Notes: generated by a model not told the origin, from the sequence alone. A stretch of 64,000 nucleotides of DNA from Rhizosphaericola mali (GCF_004337365.2 NZ_CP044016.1:2728001-2792000), one strand, 5' to 3'. Counted from the first letter of the stretch, positions 18,678 to 28,108 are shown. Program-made: numbers and translations.

Positions 18678-20069
18678 TTAACAACCAATACTATAAACTT
18701 TAAATCCAATTTCCGTTAGTTTTTCTTTATCAATAATTCGTCTACCATCAAATACGAAGGCAGGTTTTAACATAATCTCATAGATTTTTTGCCAATCATA
18801 ATCTTTAAATTCATCCCATTCTGTCATAATAGCAATTGCATGCGCTTGATTACATACAGAATAAGGATTACTTTCTGTAATTACCGCAGATTTATTTTCC
18901 TCGATAGATCTAGATTGTAAATAATTCAAATCAACATAAACTTGTTTACTAGGTACTTTTGGATCATAAACAGCAATTTTTGCTTGCTCATTAATTAACG
19001 TATCTGCTACATATATTGCCGGACTTTCACGAGTATCATTTGTATCCTTTTTGAATGCCCATCCTAAAAACGCAATTTTCTTTCCCGAAACGGTATTATA
19101 TAATGTTTTAACGATGTTTAAGGCAAAGCGGTCCTTTTGATGATCATTTAAAATAATAACTTGCTCCCAATAATCTGCAACACTATCTAATCCCAAAGAT
19201 TTCGCAATGTAAACTAGATTTAAAATATCCTTTTGAAAACAAGAGCCTCCAAAGCCAACTGAAGCTTTCAAAAACTTACTTCCCAATCTCGAATCGGTTC
19301 CTATTGCTTTAGATATTTCATTAATATCAGCACCCGTATGTTCGCATATTTCAGAAAATGCATTAATCGAAGAAATTCTTTGAGCTAAAAATGCATTTGC
19401 AGCAAGTTTGGATAATTCTGAAGACCAAACATTCGTTGTTAGAATTTTTTCTTTAGGCACCCAATTATTATACACTTCTACTAAGGCTGCAATGGCTTCT
19501 CTTCCAGATTCTGTTGTATAATCACCTCCAATTAACACTCTATCTGGAGCATGTAAATCTTCAATAGCAGTGCCCTCAGCCAAAAATTCCGGATTAGATA
19601 AAATATCAAAGTGAACGCCTGGACCTAAGTTATCAAAAATATTTCTAAGTGTAGAAGCAGTACGAACTGGCAGTGTAGACTTTTCAATCACAATTTTATT
19701 AGTAGTAGAAACCGCGGCAATCTGTCTTGCACACAATTCTATATATTTCAAATCTGCAGCCTGCCCTTTTCCAATACCATAATTTTTAGTCGGTGTATTT
19801 ACCGATATAAATATTGCATCAGCTTCTTGAATTGAAGACTCTACCGCTGTAGAAAAAAACAGATTACGTCCTCTCGCGTCTTTTACAACATTCTCAAGTC
19901 CGGGTTCAAATACTGGTAATTCATAGTTTTCCGAATTCCATGCATCAATTCTTTCTTTATTTAAATCTACAACAGTAACTTTTATATTTGGGCATTTTTG
20001 AGCTATTACTGACATTGTAGGACCGCCAACATACCCAGCGCCTATACAACAAATCTTATTTATTTTCAT
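18678..20069 (-). CDS. ugd: UDP-glucose 6-dehydrogenase
   Basis: 463 residues, the length of the eukaryote-type UGDH subgroup. Oxidises UDP-glucose to UDP-glucuronate using two NAD. The NAD motif [14 protein letters not shown] lies at residues 8-21, NTPTK at about 92-96, EKSTLPVRT at about 130-138 and the catalytic cysteine in [10 protein letters not shown] at about 271-280. The C-terminal NAD-sensing domain contains [16 protein letters not shown] near 333-348. It sits between wzc and wzx, predicting a uronic acid in the polymer. Seventeen bases separate it from wzc. Confidence 0.95.
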   Translation of the reverse strand: MKINKICCIGAGYVGGPTMSVIAQKCPNIKVTVVDLNKERIDAWNSENYELPVFEPGLENVVKDARGRNLFFSTAVESSIQEADAIFISVNTPTKNYGIGKGQAADLKYIELCARQIAAVSTTNKIVIEKSTLPVRTASTLRNIFDNLGPGVHFDILSNPEFLAEGTAIEDLHAPDRVLIGGDYTTESGREAIAALVEVYNNWVPKEKILTTNVWSSELSKLAANAFLAQRISSINAFSEICEHTGADINEISKAIGTDSRLGSKFLKASVGFGGSCFQKDILNLVYIAKSLGLDSVADYWEQVIILNDHQKDRFALNIVKTLYNTVSGKKIAFLGWAFKKDTNDTRESPAIYVADTLINEQAKIAVYDPKVPSKQVYVDLNYLQSRSIEENKSAVITESNPYSVCNQAHAIAIMTEWDEFKDYDWQKIYEIMLKPAFVFDGRRIIDKEKLTEIGFKVYSIGC

Positions 20070-20085
20070 TATATAAAAACAATAT

Positions 20086-22506
20086 TTATTTTCTTAATTT
20101 TTGTATGATTTTTCTAAAAAAAGATTTCTTTTCTTCATGACCATAACCATAACCATAACCATAACCATAACCATATCCATATCCATATCTACCAGATGCT
20201 TTTTCAGTAATATCATTTAAAACTACATATACATCAGATTTTTTACTATTTCTCTTAAATTCTGAAACTACATTTAGTTGCTTTTTATATGTATAATTTT
20301 CTCTAGTGACATATATCGTGGTATCCGCGTATTTAGCTAATAACAATGCGTCACTTACAAGTCCGTAAGGAGGAGCATCTAAAACAACAATATCATATTG
20401 TGTTTTTAGATAATTAATAAGTTCTTTAGCTCTATCATTTTGCAATAATTCAGTAGGATTCGGCGGTATCGGTCCAGAAAAAATAACATCAAAATTTTGG
20501 TCATCCGTTTTAACAATAATATCACTTGGGTTCATTGGAGTGATTACGAAATTACTAACACCGCTGTTAGATGACAATGGAATATTCAAGTTTTCTGCTA
20601 ATCTAGGTTTTCGCAAATCCAAATCCACAATAATCGTTCTTTTCCCTAATGAAGCGAAAGATTTGGCTAAATTCAATGATATAAATGATTTCCCTTCTCC
20701 ACTCATACTGGAAGTAAATAAAATAGTATTGCATTTTCCCTCATCTAGCCCAAAAGTAAATTGCACATTCGCACGTAAAGTTCGAAATTGCTCAGACAAA
20801 ATTGATCGAGTCTCCTTAATAAAATCAATAGGATGGGGATTCAATACATGGGATACTCCACCTAACATGGAAATATTAGCATCTTTTATATCATTTTCAG
20901 ATTTTATACGATTATCTAATAAGTTTGTTATAAATAGTAATCCATAAGGAAGTATTAGTCCCAATAATCCGCAAGCCGCCAAAATGAACATTTTTTTAGG
21001 CTTGAAGGGTAATTCATCTGCAGATGGAGAATCGATTACTCTGGCATTGGCAATGTTTGAAGCTTTTGTAATAGCCATTTCCTCTCTTCGTTGTAATAAG
21101 TATAAATAAAGAGTTTGCTTTATTTGTTGATTGCGAGATAAGCCTAAAAACTGTTTTTCTTTATCCGGTACATTATGAATAAAATCTTGCACTTTGGCAT
21201 TTTGTTGTAGAGCAGCATCTTTTCCAATAGCCATATTATTTTTCATATTCACCAAGTTGCCAATCAATTCTTTCCTTGCCTTACCAATTTGGGAATCCAA
21301 CGCAATCATTCCTGGGTTCTCTGAAGTATTAGTTGTTGCATAGCGCTCTTTTTGCAACACCAGTGCATTATATTGCGTTAAGATAGATTCTAATGCAGGG
21401 TCCGGAGTCGCCAGTAAGGAAGGTACTGGTCGTTGATTATTTTTTGTATTCAATACATAATCTAACATCGTATTGACTATGGCTAATTGAACTTGAGCTT
21501 GATTCAATTGTTTTTCGTATTCAGAAGAAGAACTAATAACGGCCTGTGCCTGAGCTTCCAAATCAGCAATGTTATTCTTCTTCTTATAATCTGCAAGGCC
21601 AGACTCCGCATTTGTCAATTCTCCACTAACAAGACCTAATCTATCATTAATAAAAGAAATTGTACTATCGGCATATGCATTTTTTTGATCTTTATTCGAT
21701 TTTATATATTCCTTTATCAAGGTATCTAAAACATCCTCTCCCTTTGATGGAATTTCCACAGGTAAAGTGAGATTAATTGCACTTACTTGCTTATTGGGGA
21801 TCTCAGCACTCAAATTTTGTAAGATACCCTGTACTTCAGATTTTATAGGATTGATAACAAAAGTATAATTAGCCTTTTTTTTGTCAAAAAAAGTTTGTTT
21901 ATAAATTACAAATTTACCTTTAGATAAAGGAATACTATCTCCCCACTTTACAAAAAACGTAGAATCATCTTCATCTTTAATCTTTCTGATTAAAGCAATT
22001 CCCTTTTCATCCCAAGAAGATATTTCAAATTTGTATCCCTTTATCGGGTCTGCATTATTTGATAGTGTAATACCAAAAGGTTTATCTTTATATAGTTCTC
22101 TAATTCCTAAAGGCACTCTTTTATAATAATTTACATTCAAATGCATATCAACAACAACTTTATGCATCAAGTCTCTGGTTTGTAAAATAAGTAGTTCATT
22201 ATCTACAGAACTTTTTACATTTAATAAGCTACTTAAATCGCCAAATGAACTATTCGAACCGGAAGAGCTCGAACCCAACATTCCAGACATCCCCCCCTTT
22301 TGGTCATCGTCAACCATTACTGTTGCATTTACATTATATCTAGGAGCAGAGTGTTGTATATAAAGTAATCCTAATATTATCATTAAAACAACTCCAATCA
22401 CAAACCATTTCCAATGATCTATTATATCTGCTAATATTTTTTCGAAGTCTATCGCTTCTTCCGCATTTTCACCTTTTCCAGAATTACTCAAGAGATTTTC
22501 AGCCAT
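20086..22506 (-). CDS. wzc: Polysaccharide co-polymerase / tyrosine autokinase (Wzc)
   Basis: 806 residues. The Wzz-type N-terminal domain has a first membrane segment at about 33-51, a long periplasmic coiled-coil-rich region to about 500, and a second membrane segment at about 508-528. A cytoplasmic BY-kinase follows: Walker [10 protein letters not shown] near 600, Walker A' [10 protein letters not shown] near 628 and Walker B IVVLDAPP near 708. The C-terminus carries eight consecutive Tyr-Gly pairs, the autophosphorylation cluster. Phosphorylation cycles control chain length and export through Wza. A cognate phosphatase (Wzb/YwqE) is not encoded in the window. It is second in the operon, 50 bp below wza. 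Confidence 0.95.
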   Translation of the reverse strand: MAENLLSNSGKGENAEEAIDFEKILADIIDHWKWFVIGVVLMIILGLLYIQHSAPRYNVNATVMVDDDQKGGMSGMLGSSSSGSNSSFGDLSSLLNVKSSVDNELLILQTRDLMHKVVVDMHLNVNYYKRVPLGIRELYKDKPFGITLSNNADPIKGYKFEISSWDEKGIALIRKIKDEDDSTFFVKWGDSIPLSKGKFVIYKQTFFDKKKANYTFVINPIKSEVQGILQNLSAEIPNKQVSAINLTLPVEIPSKGEDVLDTLIKEYIKSNKDQKNAYADSTISFINDRLGLVSGELTNAESGLADYKKKNNIADLEAQAQAVISSSSEYEKQLNQAQVQLAIVNTMLDYVLNTKNNQRPVPSLLATPDPALESILTQYNALVLQKERYATTNTSENPGMIALDSQIGKARKELIGNLVNMKNNMAIGKDAALQQNAKVQDFIHNVPDKEKQFLGLSRNQQIKQTLYLYLLQRREEMAITKASNIANARVIDSPSADELPFKPKKMFILAACGLLGLILPYGLLFITNLLDNRIKSENDIKDANISMLGGVSHVLNPHPIDFIKETRSILSEQFRTLRANVQFTFGLDEGKCNTILFTSSMSGEGKSFISLNLAKSFASLGKRTIIVDLDLRKPRLAENLNIPLSSNSGVSNFVITPMNPSDIIVKTDDQNFDVIFSGPIPPNPTELLQNDRAKELINYLKTQYDIVVLDAPPYGLVSDALLLAKYADTTIYVTRENYTYKKQLNVVSEFKRNSKKSDVYVVLNDITEKASGRYGYGYGYGYGYGYGYGHEEKKSFFRKIIQKLRK
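20141..20188 (-). repeat. Hexanucleotide microsatellite encoding (Tyr-Gly)8 in Wzc
   Basis: Eight perfect or near-perfect 6-bp units on the plus strand: five CCATAA then three CCATAT. Read on the minus strand they encode the C-terminal Tyr-Gly pairs of Wzc. Units are in frame, so slippage would change the number of phosphorylatable tyrosines without a frameshift. Confidence 0.95.
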
Positions 22507-22556
22507 TACAATAAAATAAAATTGAAGTTTAAAAACTAAAAACGATCTATATTAAA

Positions 22557-23402
22557 TTAATTATTATCAATCCTTGTCCATACTAAAACCAATAAGGTGA
22601 GTATAGATACCGCTAGACCTACTTTTGTATATACAGGACTATTCAAACCTTGAATTCTTGCTTTATTGGGTTCTACATAAATAACATCTCTTTGTTTTAA
22701 GTAAAAATATTGGCTAGTCAACATATCTTTAGAGTCCATATTAAATCTGTGCATTGTCATTACTCCAGCGGAATCTCTTAACAGAAGTACATTTTTTCTT
22801 TTCCCATAAATGGTCATATCTCCAGCCATTAAAAGGGCATCTAATATTGTATTTTTCTCATTTCCCATATAAAAATAGCCAGGGCGATTCACTTCTCCTA
22901 ACACTCCGATTTTCATATTCACAAATCGAACATTAACCGTTGCATTTTTATAGAGTTTATCTGCTTTTTTTTGCAAGAAATTTCTAGCAGAGTCTGTTGA
23001 CATTTCAGAAAGCTTAATTCTTCCAAATATAGGAAGATTTAATTCCCCCAAACTATCTACTAAAAAACCTACACCATCACTACCTATTGCATTTTGTCCA
23101 CCTCCAATTAAATACTGCCCACTTGTTGTATTTGTTGAAGAGGTCATAGTATTTGCACCACTAATATTATTTAAATTAGCAGTTGCTAGAGGATCTGTAG
23201 TTTGTAATGTTATGTTTAGTATATCGTCCGGTTGAATCTTTAATTGATTTCTATTTGCTAAATTGACTGCAGTAATCACTGAATCAGGAACATCACTAAA
23301 ATAGGGCGTTTCTTTCATAAATTGTTTCTCAGAACAAGATATCAAGCTAACAATACATCCCAATAAGAGAACAGTTGGTGATAAGAATTTTCGAAAATTC
23401 AT
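22557..23402 (-). CDS. wza: Polysaccharide export outer-membrane lipoprotein (Wza-like)
   Basis: 281 residues from the ATG at 23402 (a TTG at 23414 is less likely). The signal peptide ends in a lipobox, SLISC, with the lipidated Cys at about residue 23. The PES domain spans about 35-145 (PDDILNITLQTTDP), an SLBB-type domain with VLGEVNRPGYFYMG follows at about 160-210, and a hydrophobic C-terminal helix (LAVSILTLLVLVW) could cross the outer membrane. It forms the export channel together with Wzc. As first gene of the minus-strand operon it sets the operon start. Confidence 0.93.
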   Translation of the reverse strand: MNFRKFLSPTVLLLGCIVSLISCSEKQFMKETPYFSDVPDSVITAVNLANRNQLKIQPDDILNITLQTTDPLATANLNNISGANTMTSSTNTTSGQYLIGGGQNAIGSDGVGFLVDSLGELNLPIFGRIKLSEMSTDSARNFLQKKADKLYKNATVNVRFVNMKIGVLGEVNRPGYFYMGNEKNTILDALLMAGDMTIYGKRKNVLLLRDSAGVMTMHRFNMDSKDMLTSQYFYLKQRDVIYVEPNKARIQGLNSPVYTKVGLAVSILTLLVLVWTRIDNN

Positions 23403-23497
23403 CCGGTTATACAATTATTAATAATTAAATTTTAATTCAAAAAAATACCCAAAAATGTTTATCATTTTCAGGTATTTTCAGTTTATACCCAATTAGA

Positions 23498-23505
23498 CAA
23501 AATTA
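23498..23505 (-). promoter_or_regulatory. Candidate -7 box for the polysaccharide operon
   Basis: On the minus strand the sequence reads TAATTTTG, matching TAnnTTTG, about 96 bp upstream of the wza ATG. No good -33 element is visible. A small inverted repeat (ATTGAA/TTCAAT, 23537-23555) lies 32-50 bp further upstream and could be an operator. No NusG-like (UpxY/RfaH) gene precedes the operon here. Confidence 0.35.
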
Positions 23506-23692
23506 ATGCCAATGAGGTTTTCATTATATAAAATACATTGAATTTGACGTTCAATTTATATTTCAATATATTTTAATACAAATAGGTATATAAATATAAG
23601 TAGTAAATATAAATAGTTTTAAGTCAAAGAAACAATATTTTCCTATATATAAAAGTTTTTTTTAAGTCAATTTATTATTATGGAGCCTTTTA

Positions 23693-25027
23693 CTACTTTT
23701 TATCCAATACATCCTTGGTTACCACCTGTACTTTCGTTGCATTTTTTAAATCTTTACTTACCGCATCATAAGGACCGGTAATAACGGCATCTCCAATTTT
23801 TAAACCACTAAGTATCTCAATATAATTCAAATCTTGAATTCCCGTAGTAACTTTTACTTGCTTGACCTTGCCATCATTTTGTAATACAAAAACGACTTCT
23901 TGGATATCATCTCCAGAGGCATCAGCATTATCATCCACTTTTTTCGTAGAAGAATTTGCATTATCTGGAGTGCGAGTTGTTACTGCATTGAGAGGAATGG
24001 ACATTACTTTAGCATGTGTACTTGTTTGAATATCGGCACTAGCAGTCATATTAGGTCGAAATGGGAATGCTTTACCAGGTCCCATTAAATCCATATAACT
24101 ATTTGGTAGTAAGCGTATATGCACTTGGTAATTTGTCACAGTTGTAGAAGATGTAGTACCAGTAGTATTCGCATCACTCGTTTGTGGATTAGCAATTTTG
24201 TAAACAACCCCTTTAAATTTTCTTTGATTATATGCATCTACTTGTATTACTGCACTATCACCTAGTTTAACTTTTGGAATATCATTTTCACCAACATCCA
24301 CTTTTACCTCGATGCTTTTTAGATCAGCGATACGCATAATTTCCGTACCGACGCTGAAACTATTACCAGCGATACGTTCACCTTTTTTCATATTAAGTAA
24401 ACTGATAATTCCATCCATCGGAGCTGTAATGATTGTACGATCGACATCTTTTTGCGCGCGATCCAAACTCGCTTGGTTGCTTTTTACATTTGCAATATTG
24501 GCTTGAATGGTAGCTTTCGCTGATGTATAATTTGCTTTCGCTGCCAAATATGCTTGCTGTGCTGTTTCAAATTCTGAACGAGAAATTACTTTATCATCTA
24601 ATAATTTTTTTTGACGATTAAAGGCAAATTCAGTTTGATTTAATGTTGCTTTCAAACCTTCCAAATTATCTTCGGAATTGATTTGTTGCGCCTTCGATTG
24701 TGTTACTATTGCGGCTGCTTGGTCTCTTTGAGAGCCATAAATATCTGCATAGATACGTGCGACAACTTGTCCTTTATGGACGGTATCTCCTTCATTTACG
24801 GGTAAGGCTACTATCTCTCCAGAAATATCAGAACTCACTTTTACTTCTACTTCAGGATATATTTTGCCACTTGCTGTGACAATTTCTGTAATATCTCGTT
24901 GTTTGACTTTATCCGAAGTAACCTTAATGCCTTCCTCCTTGCCAATAATCCCACCTTTTTTCAATCCGACCAGTATCAAAATAATAAAAACAATTATTAT
25001 CAAAAACCATTTAAGCTTTTTATTCAT
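23693..25027 (-). CDS. Periplasmic adaptor subunit (HlyD/MacA-like membrane fusion protein)
   Basis: 444 residues. An N-terminal membrane anchor at about 5-24 is followed by a biotinyl-lipoyl-like half motif (VKVSSDISGEIVALPVNEGD near 62-81), a coiled-coil hairpin at about 100-200, the second lipoyl half (ITAPMDGIISLLNMKKGERI) and beta-barrel domains. The length and FPFRPNMTASADI motif fit MacA-type adaptors that link an ABC or RND pump to TolC. It lies 11 bp after the TolC-like gene and is co-transcribed with it. The inner-membrane pump is not adjacent, since the next gene downstream is wza. Confidence 0.9.
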   Translation of the reverse strand: MNKKLKWFLIIIVFIILILVGLKKGGIIGKEEGIKVTSDKVKQRDITEIVTASGKIYPEVEVKVSSDISGEIVALPVNEGDTVHKGQVVARIYADIYGSQRDQAAAIVTQSKAQQINSEDNLEGLKATLNQTEFAFNRQKKLLDDKVISRSEFETAQQAYLAAKANYTSAKATIQANIANVKSNQASLDRAQKDVDRTIITAPMDGIISLLNMKKGERIAGNSFSVGTEIMRIADLKSIEVKVDVGENDIPKVKLGDSAVIQVDAYNQRKFKGVVYKIANPQTSDANTTGTTSSTTVTNYQVHIRLLPNSYMDLMGPGKAFPFRPNMTASADIQTSTHAKVMSIPLNAVTTRTPDNANSSTKKVDDNADASGDDIQEVVFVLQNDGKVKQVKVTTGIQDLNYIEILSGLKIGDAVITGPYDAVSKDLKNATKVQVVTKDVLDKK

Positions 25028-25038
25028 CTTAGATAAAA

Positions 25039-26472
25039 TTAATATAAGGAGATTTGGTTGTTTTTGTAAAATTCCAATACCAATAATCGGAAAATATATT
25101 CATAATGCGAAGAAGCTTTTTTTACTTGCGCTTGATACAAATTATTTTGCTGAATCAAGTAATCTGAAGTGGATTGCATACCTATGTCATATCTTTTTTG
25201 AGATAAATCATAAGCATAACTTGCATAATCAGCGGCTTTAGTATTAGCATTAAAATTTTTAATACCCGAAATTGCATTGGTATAAGCGGTATAAATATTT
25301 TGTTGCAATGTTTGTTTATTCAATGCTTGTGTTAATTCTGCATTTTTAAGATTTAATTTGGAACGTTCATAGTTAGTTCTAAGTTGACGGTAGTTAAATA
25401 TCGGAACGTTTAACGTCAAGCCAACAGATTGATTTAAATTGAGATTGAAAATCTGTTTCAAGTAATCCGGTTTTTTATATATTGGTATATTATAAGGCGT
25501 CGTAACAAAGTAATTATTTCCCTGTACATTTACAGAGCCAATCGTGTCAATATATGGTGTAGCGCCAACCTGGTTAGTATAAATATTAGAAAAATTAGAA
25601 CCAATATTGCCAAATAAAGATAAGGTTGGATACATCGCAGCTTTAGCGGATTTAATCGCATATCCAGCTGCTTTTATTTTAAATGCATCCACTTTTTGCT
25701 GATATTGGGTAGCAACGGCAGTTTCAAATAAAGCATTTGGTTCTAATTCTCCTATGGGTATTAATTTTATTTTCTCTACATCTGGAATCGACACTTCAAA
25801 TGGAGCATCTGCACTCAAATTAAGTAATGCCATTAATTGCAATTTATTTTGTTGCATTGTGACATAGTTTGTATAATAAGTACCACTATCAGTTGCCAAT
25901 TGAGATTCAAATTGAGCCGCACTTAATTCTGGTAAACCACCTGCATCAACTTGTTTACGAGTTAATTGTAGTTGTTTGGTAGTGAGTCCTATTTGATTTT
26001 TTGCATTATTAATTTGCTCTATTGAAAGTAATAGTTGTAAATAAGCCGCTGCAATATTTAAAGTAACATCATTTTTAGCTCGATTAATATCTACTTCTGC
26101 GGCATCCGCACTTGCTTGGTCTGCCTTTATTGTATTTTTTATACTAAACCAATTAAAAAGGGTAATACCTGATTGTAAACTATAAGTTTGTTGAAAAATA
26201 CTATTATTGGTATATGAGTAGGTGGTTGGATTTAAGGAACGTCCAAATTGATAACCTCCACTCGAAGAAAATGCCAAAGAAGGAATGCGATTTGCTTTGC
26301 TTAATTTTGCCTGCAAAGCTTGTAATCGCGCTTGCACATCAGCTTGCTTTACAGAAATATTATTTTCCATCGCATATTCAACACAACGTAATAAATCCCA
26401 AGTATCATTCTGTTGGGCCAGTAGTCCAATGGGAACATATAAAGAGAAAATTAATAATAGTCGTTTGATCAT
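25039..26472 (-). CDS. TolC-family outer-membrane efflux protein
   Basis: 477 residues with signal peptide (LLLIFSLYVPIGLLAQQ). The mature part contains two repeats of the outer-membrane efflux protein domain: WDLLRCVEYAMENNISVKQ near 25 and long heptad-rich helices with IAAYLQLLLSIEQI near 145 and LNVPIFNYRQLRTNYERSKL near 350. It forms a trimeric channel across the outer membrane and periplasm. It is first in a two-gene unit with the adaptor. A -7 box lies only 4 nt upstream of the ATG. Confidence 0.92.
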   Translation of the reverse strand: MIKRLLLIFSLYVPIGLLAQQNDTWDLLRCVEYAMENNISVKQADVQARLQALQAKLSKANRIPSLAFSSSGGYQFGRSLNPTTYSYTNNSIFQQTYSLQSGITLFNWFSIKNTIKADQASADAAEVDINRAKNDVTLNIAAAYLQLLLSIEQINNAKNQIGLTTKQLQLTRKQVDAGGLPELSAAQFESQLATDSGTYYTNYVTMQQNKLQLMALLNLSADAPFEVSIPDVEKIKLIPIGELEPNALFETAVATQYQQKVDAFKIKAAGYAIKSAKAAMYPTLSLFGNIGSNFSNIYTNQVGATPYIDTIGSVNVQGNNYFVTTPYNIPIYKKPDYLKQIFNLNLNQSVGLTLNVPIFNYRQLRTNYERSKLNLKNAELTQALNKQTLQQNIYTAYTNAISGIKNFNANTKAADYASYAYDLSQKRYDIGMQSTSDYLIQQNNLYQAQVKKASSHYEYIFRLLVLEFYKNNQISLY

Positions 26473-26476
26473 ATAA

Positions 26477-26484
26477 CAAATTTA
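26477..26484 (-). promoter_or_regulatory. Candidate -7 box for the TolC-adaptor unit
   Basis: Minus-strand TAAATTTG ends 4 nt before the ATG at 26472, so transcription would begin at or next to the start codon. A -33 element is not clear, hence the modest confidence. Confidence 0.4.
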
Positions 26485-26562
26485 AAAACTCTATCCATTT
26501 TTTAATTTAATTTTAGATAAACGGAAAGATTTACATATCCGATGGTTAAGAATATATTTCAA

Positions 26563-26589
26563 TTGAATCTGTGCATATTTTTATCTTTG
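26563..26589 (+). promoter_or_regulatory. Promoter of the TIGR02757 gene
   Basis: TTG at 26563-26565, a 16-bp gap, then TATCTTTG at 26582-26589, followed by C. The GTG at 26596 lies six bases later. This placement argues against the longer upstream frame starting at 26542, since the promoter would lie inside it. Confidence 0.5.
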
Positions 26590-26595
26590 CAATAC

Positions 26596-27381
26596 GTGAA
26601 TAAATTAATATTTGAAAAGTTAAAAAGTTTGTTGGACGATAAGGTACTCGAATACAATCAGAAGGACTTTATACCCCAGGATCCGATTTCCATACCTCAC
26701 CAATATTCCCATCCAAGAGATATTGAAATTTCTGGTTTTTTTACGGCTTTATTTGCTTGGGGCAATCGTACGATTATCATAAATAAAAGCAAAGATTTAA
26801 TGCAGTTAATGGGAAATCAACCATATGAATTTATTAAAAACCACTCACAATCAGATCTAAAATCTATTTTAACATTCAAGCATAGAACATTTAATGCCAC
26901 GGATGTTTTATACATGATTGATTTTTTGCATAGACATTACAACCAACATCAAAGTTTAGAATCTGCTTTTTTTCCTGAAGGGATCACAAGTGTCGAAAAT
27001 GGACTAACACAATTCAAGCATTATTTTTCAGCCAGCCCCTATTTTCCTGAAAGAACAGGCAAACACATTGCCACTCCTGAAAAGAACTCCAATTGCAAAA
27101 GATTAAATATGTTTTTACGATGGATGATACGTTCAGACAAGCAAGGTGTAGATTTTGGAATTTGGAAAAAATTAAAACCAGACCAGCTAATTATCCCAAT
27201 TGATATCCATGTACATCGAGTAGCTATGGACTTAACATTGATACATACAACTAAAATTAATTGGAACGCAGCATTAGAATTGACAAATACGCTTAAACGA
27301 TTTGATGTAGATGATCCTGTTAAATATGATTTTGCATTATTTGGTATGGGTATAAATTTTAAAAGAGAAAGCCTGATATAA
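26596..27381 (+). CDS. TIGR02757 (DUF2400) family protein
   Basis: About 261 residues from the GTG at 26596 (MNKLIFEKLKSLLDDKV). Family features include PISIPHQYSHPRDIEISGF near residue 29, a FTALFAWGNR segment, and the C-terminal DFGIWKKLKPDQLIIPIDIHVHR, whose Pro-Ile-Asp-His region is reminiscent of HhH-GPD glycosylase relatives. The family is common in Bacteroidota and its function is not established. The stop codon is inside the stem of the downstream terminator. The start could instead be the ATG at 26542, but the likely promoter sits after it. Confidence 0.82.
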   Translation: MNKLIFEKLKSLLDDKVLEYNQKDFIPQDPISIPHQYSHPRDIEISGFFTALFAWGNRTIIINKSKDLMQLMGNQPYEFIKNHSQSDLKSILTFKHRTFNATDVLYMIDFLHRHYNQHQSLESAFFPEGITSVENGLTQFKHYFSASPYFPERTGKHIATPEKNSNCKRLNMFLRWMIRSDKQGVDFGIWKKLKPDQLIIPIDIHVHRVAMDLTLIHTTKINWNAALELTNTLKRFDVDDPVKYDFALFGMGINFKRESLI

Positions 27382-27562
27382 GAAATATCAGGCTTTTCTG
27401 TTCTCAATGATAGTTTGCAACGGCACTCGTCTGTAAATTTTCATTTACGTGTTTTCATTAGGTGGCGATTGTATCACAATCGCTCAAAGGTGTTATTCAA
27501 GAACAGATATTTTTTAAGCATTAATCATTCAAAATATTAAAATCGAACAACCAATTTACTTA
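27366..27562 (-). ncRNA. Candidate structured small RNA, unit 1
   Basis: The 718-bp gap 27382-28099 holds no protein gene. It contains two homologous units. Unit 1 has a minus-strand promoter (27569-27600), a ~197-nt transcribed region and a hairpin terminator. The core 27397-27507 is closed by TCTGTTCT (minus strand 5' end) pairing with AGAACAGA. Next to this stem on either side are segments shared with unit 2: GAATAACACC and GCCGTTGCAA. Inside lie two hairpins, GCGATTG/CAATCGC and GTAAAT/ATTTAC. The length and single long closed domain would suit a 6S-type RNA, but I cannot confirm the family. Confidence 0.55.
27371..27397. terminator. Bidirectional intrinsic terminator (TIGR02757 gene / sRNA unit 1)
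   Basis: Stem GCCTGATAT (27371-27379) with ATATCAGGC (27385-27393), 5-nt loop, T tract on the plus side and TTTCTC on the minus side. It overlaps the last codons of the TIGR02757 gene. It can also end the minus-strand RNA proposed at 27366-27562. Confidence 0.8.
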
Positions 27563-27568
27563 CATAGA

Positions 27569-27600
27569 CAAAGTAAAAAATATAATTTCGGCTATCCAAA
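27569..27600 (-). promoter_or_regulatory. Promoter of sRNA unit 1
   Basis: On the minus strand TTTG (27600-27597), a 20-bp gap, then TTACTTTG (27576-27569). The -7 box has T instead of A at its second position. The AT-rich flank beyond -33 is also conserved in unit 2. Confidence 0.55.
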
Positions 27601-27767
27601 TTTATTTACAATATTTTTCCAAATAAATAAATTTATTAACTTATGTTAATTAGAGTCACATACTTAAATTAATTATTTTGACATAAATCAATTTTATTTG
27701 AAATAATAAATATTAGAATAGAAATAAACACATATCAATAGCAGAAAAATAAATTTATATATAAAAA

Positions 27768-27958
27768 ATAAAAGCCAAAGTTTTTAAACTTTGGCTTTTC
27801 TGTTCTTTTTAAGAGCTTGCAACGGCTTATAAATTGTCCAATGTTTATATTTAATTCCGTATAAACAACTGATTTTCATGTTTAGGTAGGTGTTATTCAA
27901 GAACAGAGTATTCATTATTCGAATTAAAATTTTATTACATAAACTTTAAATTTCAAAT
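27768..27958 (-). ncRNA. Candidate structured small RNA, unit 2
   Basis: Paralogue of unit 1, about 400 bp further along on the same strand. The core 27799-27907 is closed by TCTGTTCTT/AAGAACAGA and keeps GAATAACACC and GCCGTTGCAA. The interior differs from unit 1 in sequence but again forms a hairpin (TGTTTATA/TATAAACA). The transcript would be ~190 nt and end in the terminator at 27771-27798. Different interior sequences with the same closing stem indicate selection on structure. Confidence 0.55.
27771..27799. terminator. Intrinsic terminator of sRNA unit 2
   Basis: Thirteen-base complementary arms (27771-27783 and 27786-27798: AAAGCCAAAGTTT and its reverse complement) with a T-rich run following on the minus strand. 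It occupies the same relative place as the terminator of unit 1, directly beside the closing stem. Confidence 0.75.
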
Positions 27959-27964
27959 ACCGCA

Positions 27965-27995
27965 CAAAGATAAAATTTTATTTTGGCTAACCAAA
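27965..27995 (-). promoter_or_regulatory. Promoter of sRNA unit 2
   Basis: On the minus strand TTTG (27995-27992), exactly 19 bp, then TATCTTTG (27972-27965): a full match to the Bacteroidota -33/-7 consensus. The block through the -33 box (CCAAATTTATTT on the plus strand) is shared with unit 1. Confidence 0.7.
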
Positions 27996-28090
27996 TTTAT
28001 TTAAATATTAATTTAAAATTTAAAAAATAAGTATTACAAATTTTTTAAACATACTAACTTAATTTAGATATTTTTTTAATCTTTTTTGTA

Positions 28091-28098
28091 TAACTTTG
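28091..28098 (+). promoter_or_regulatory. -7 box for the MATE-priA unit
   Basis: TAACTTTG followed by C, 10 nt before the ATG at 28109. The ATG at 28100 would overlap the predicted transcription start. The -33 region is a T-rich tract without a clear TTTG. Confidence 0.5.
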
Positions 28099-28108
28099 CA
28101 TGCCCCAT

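Noticed and set aside
20141-20188. Short-period repeat that could be read as a CRISPR-like array
   Set aside because: Units are 6 bp with no spacers and lie in the coding frame of wzc; there are no cas genes.
26542-26595. Upstream ATG start for the TIGR02757 gene
   Set aside because: The likely promoter TTG...TATCTTTG lies inside this stretch, so the GTG at 26596 is preferred.
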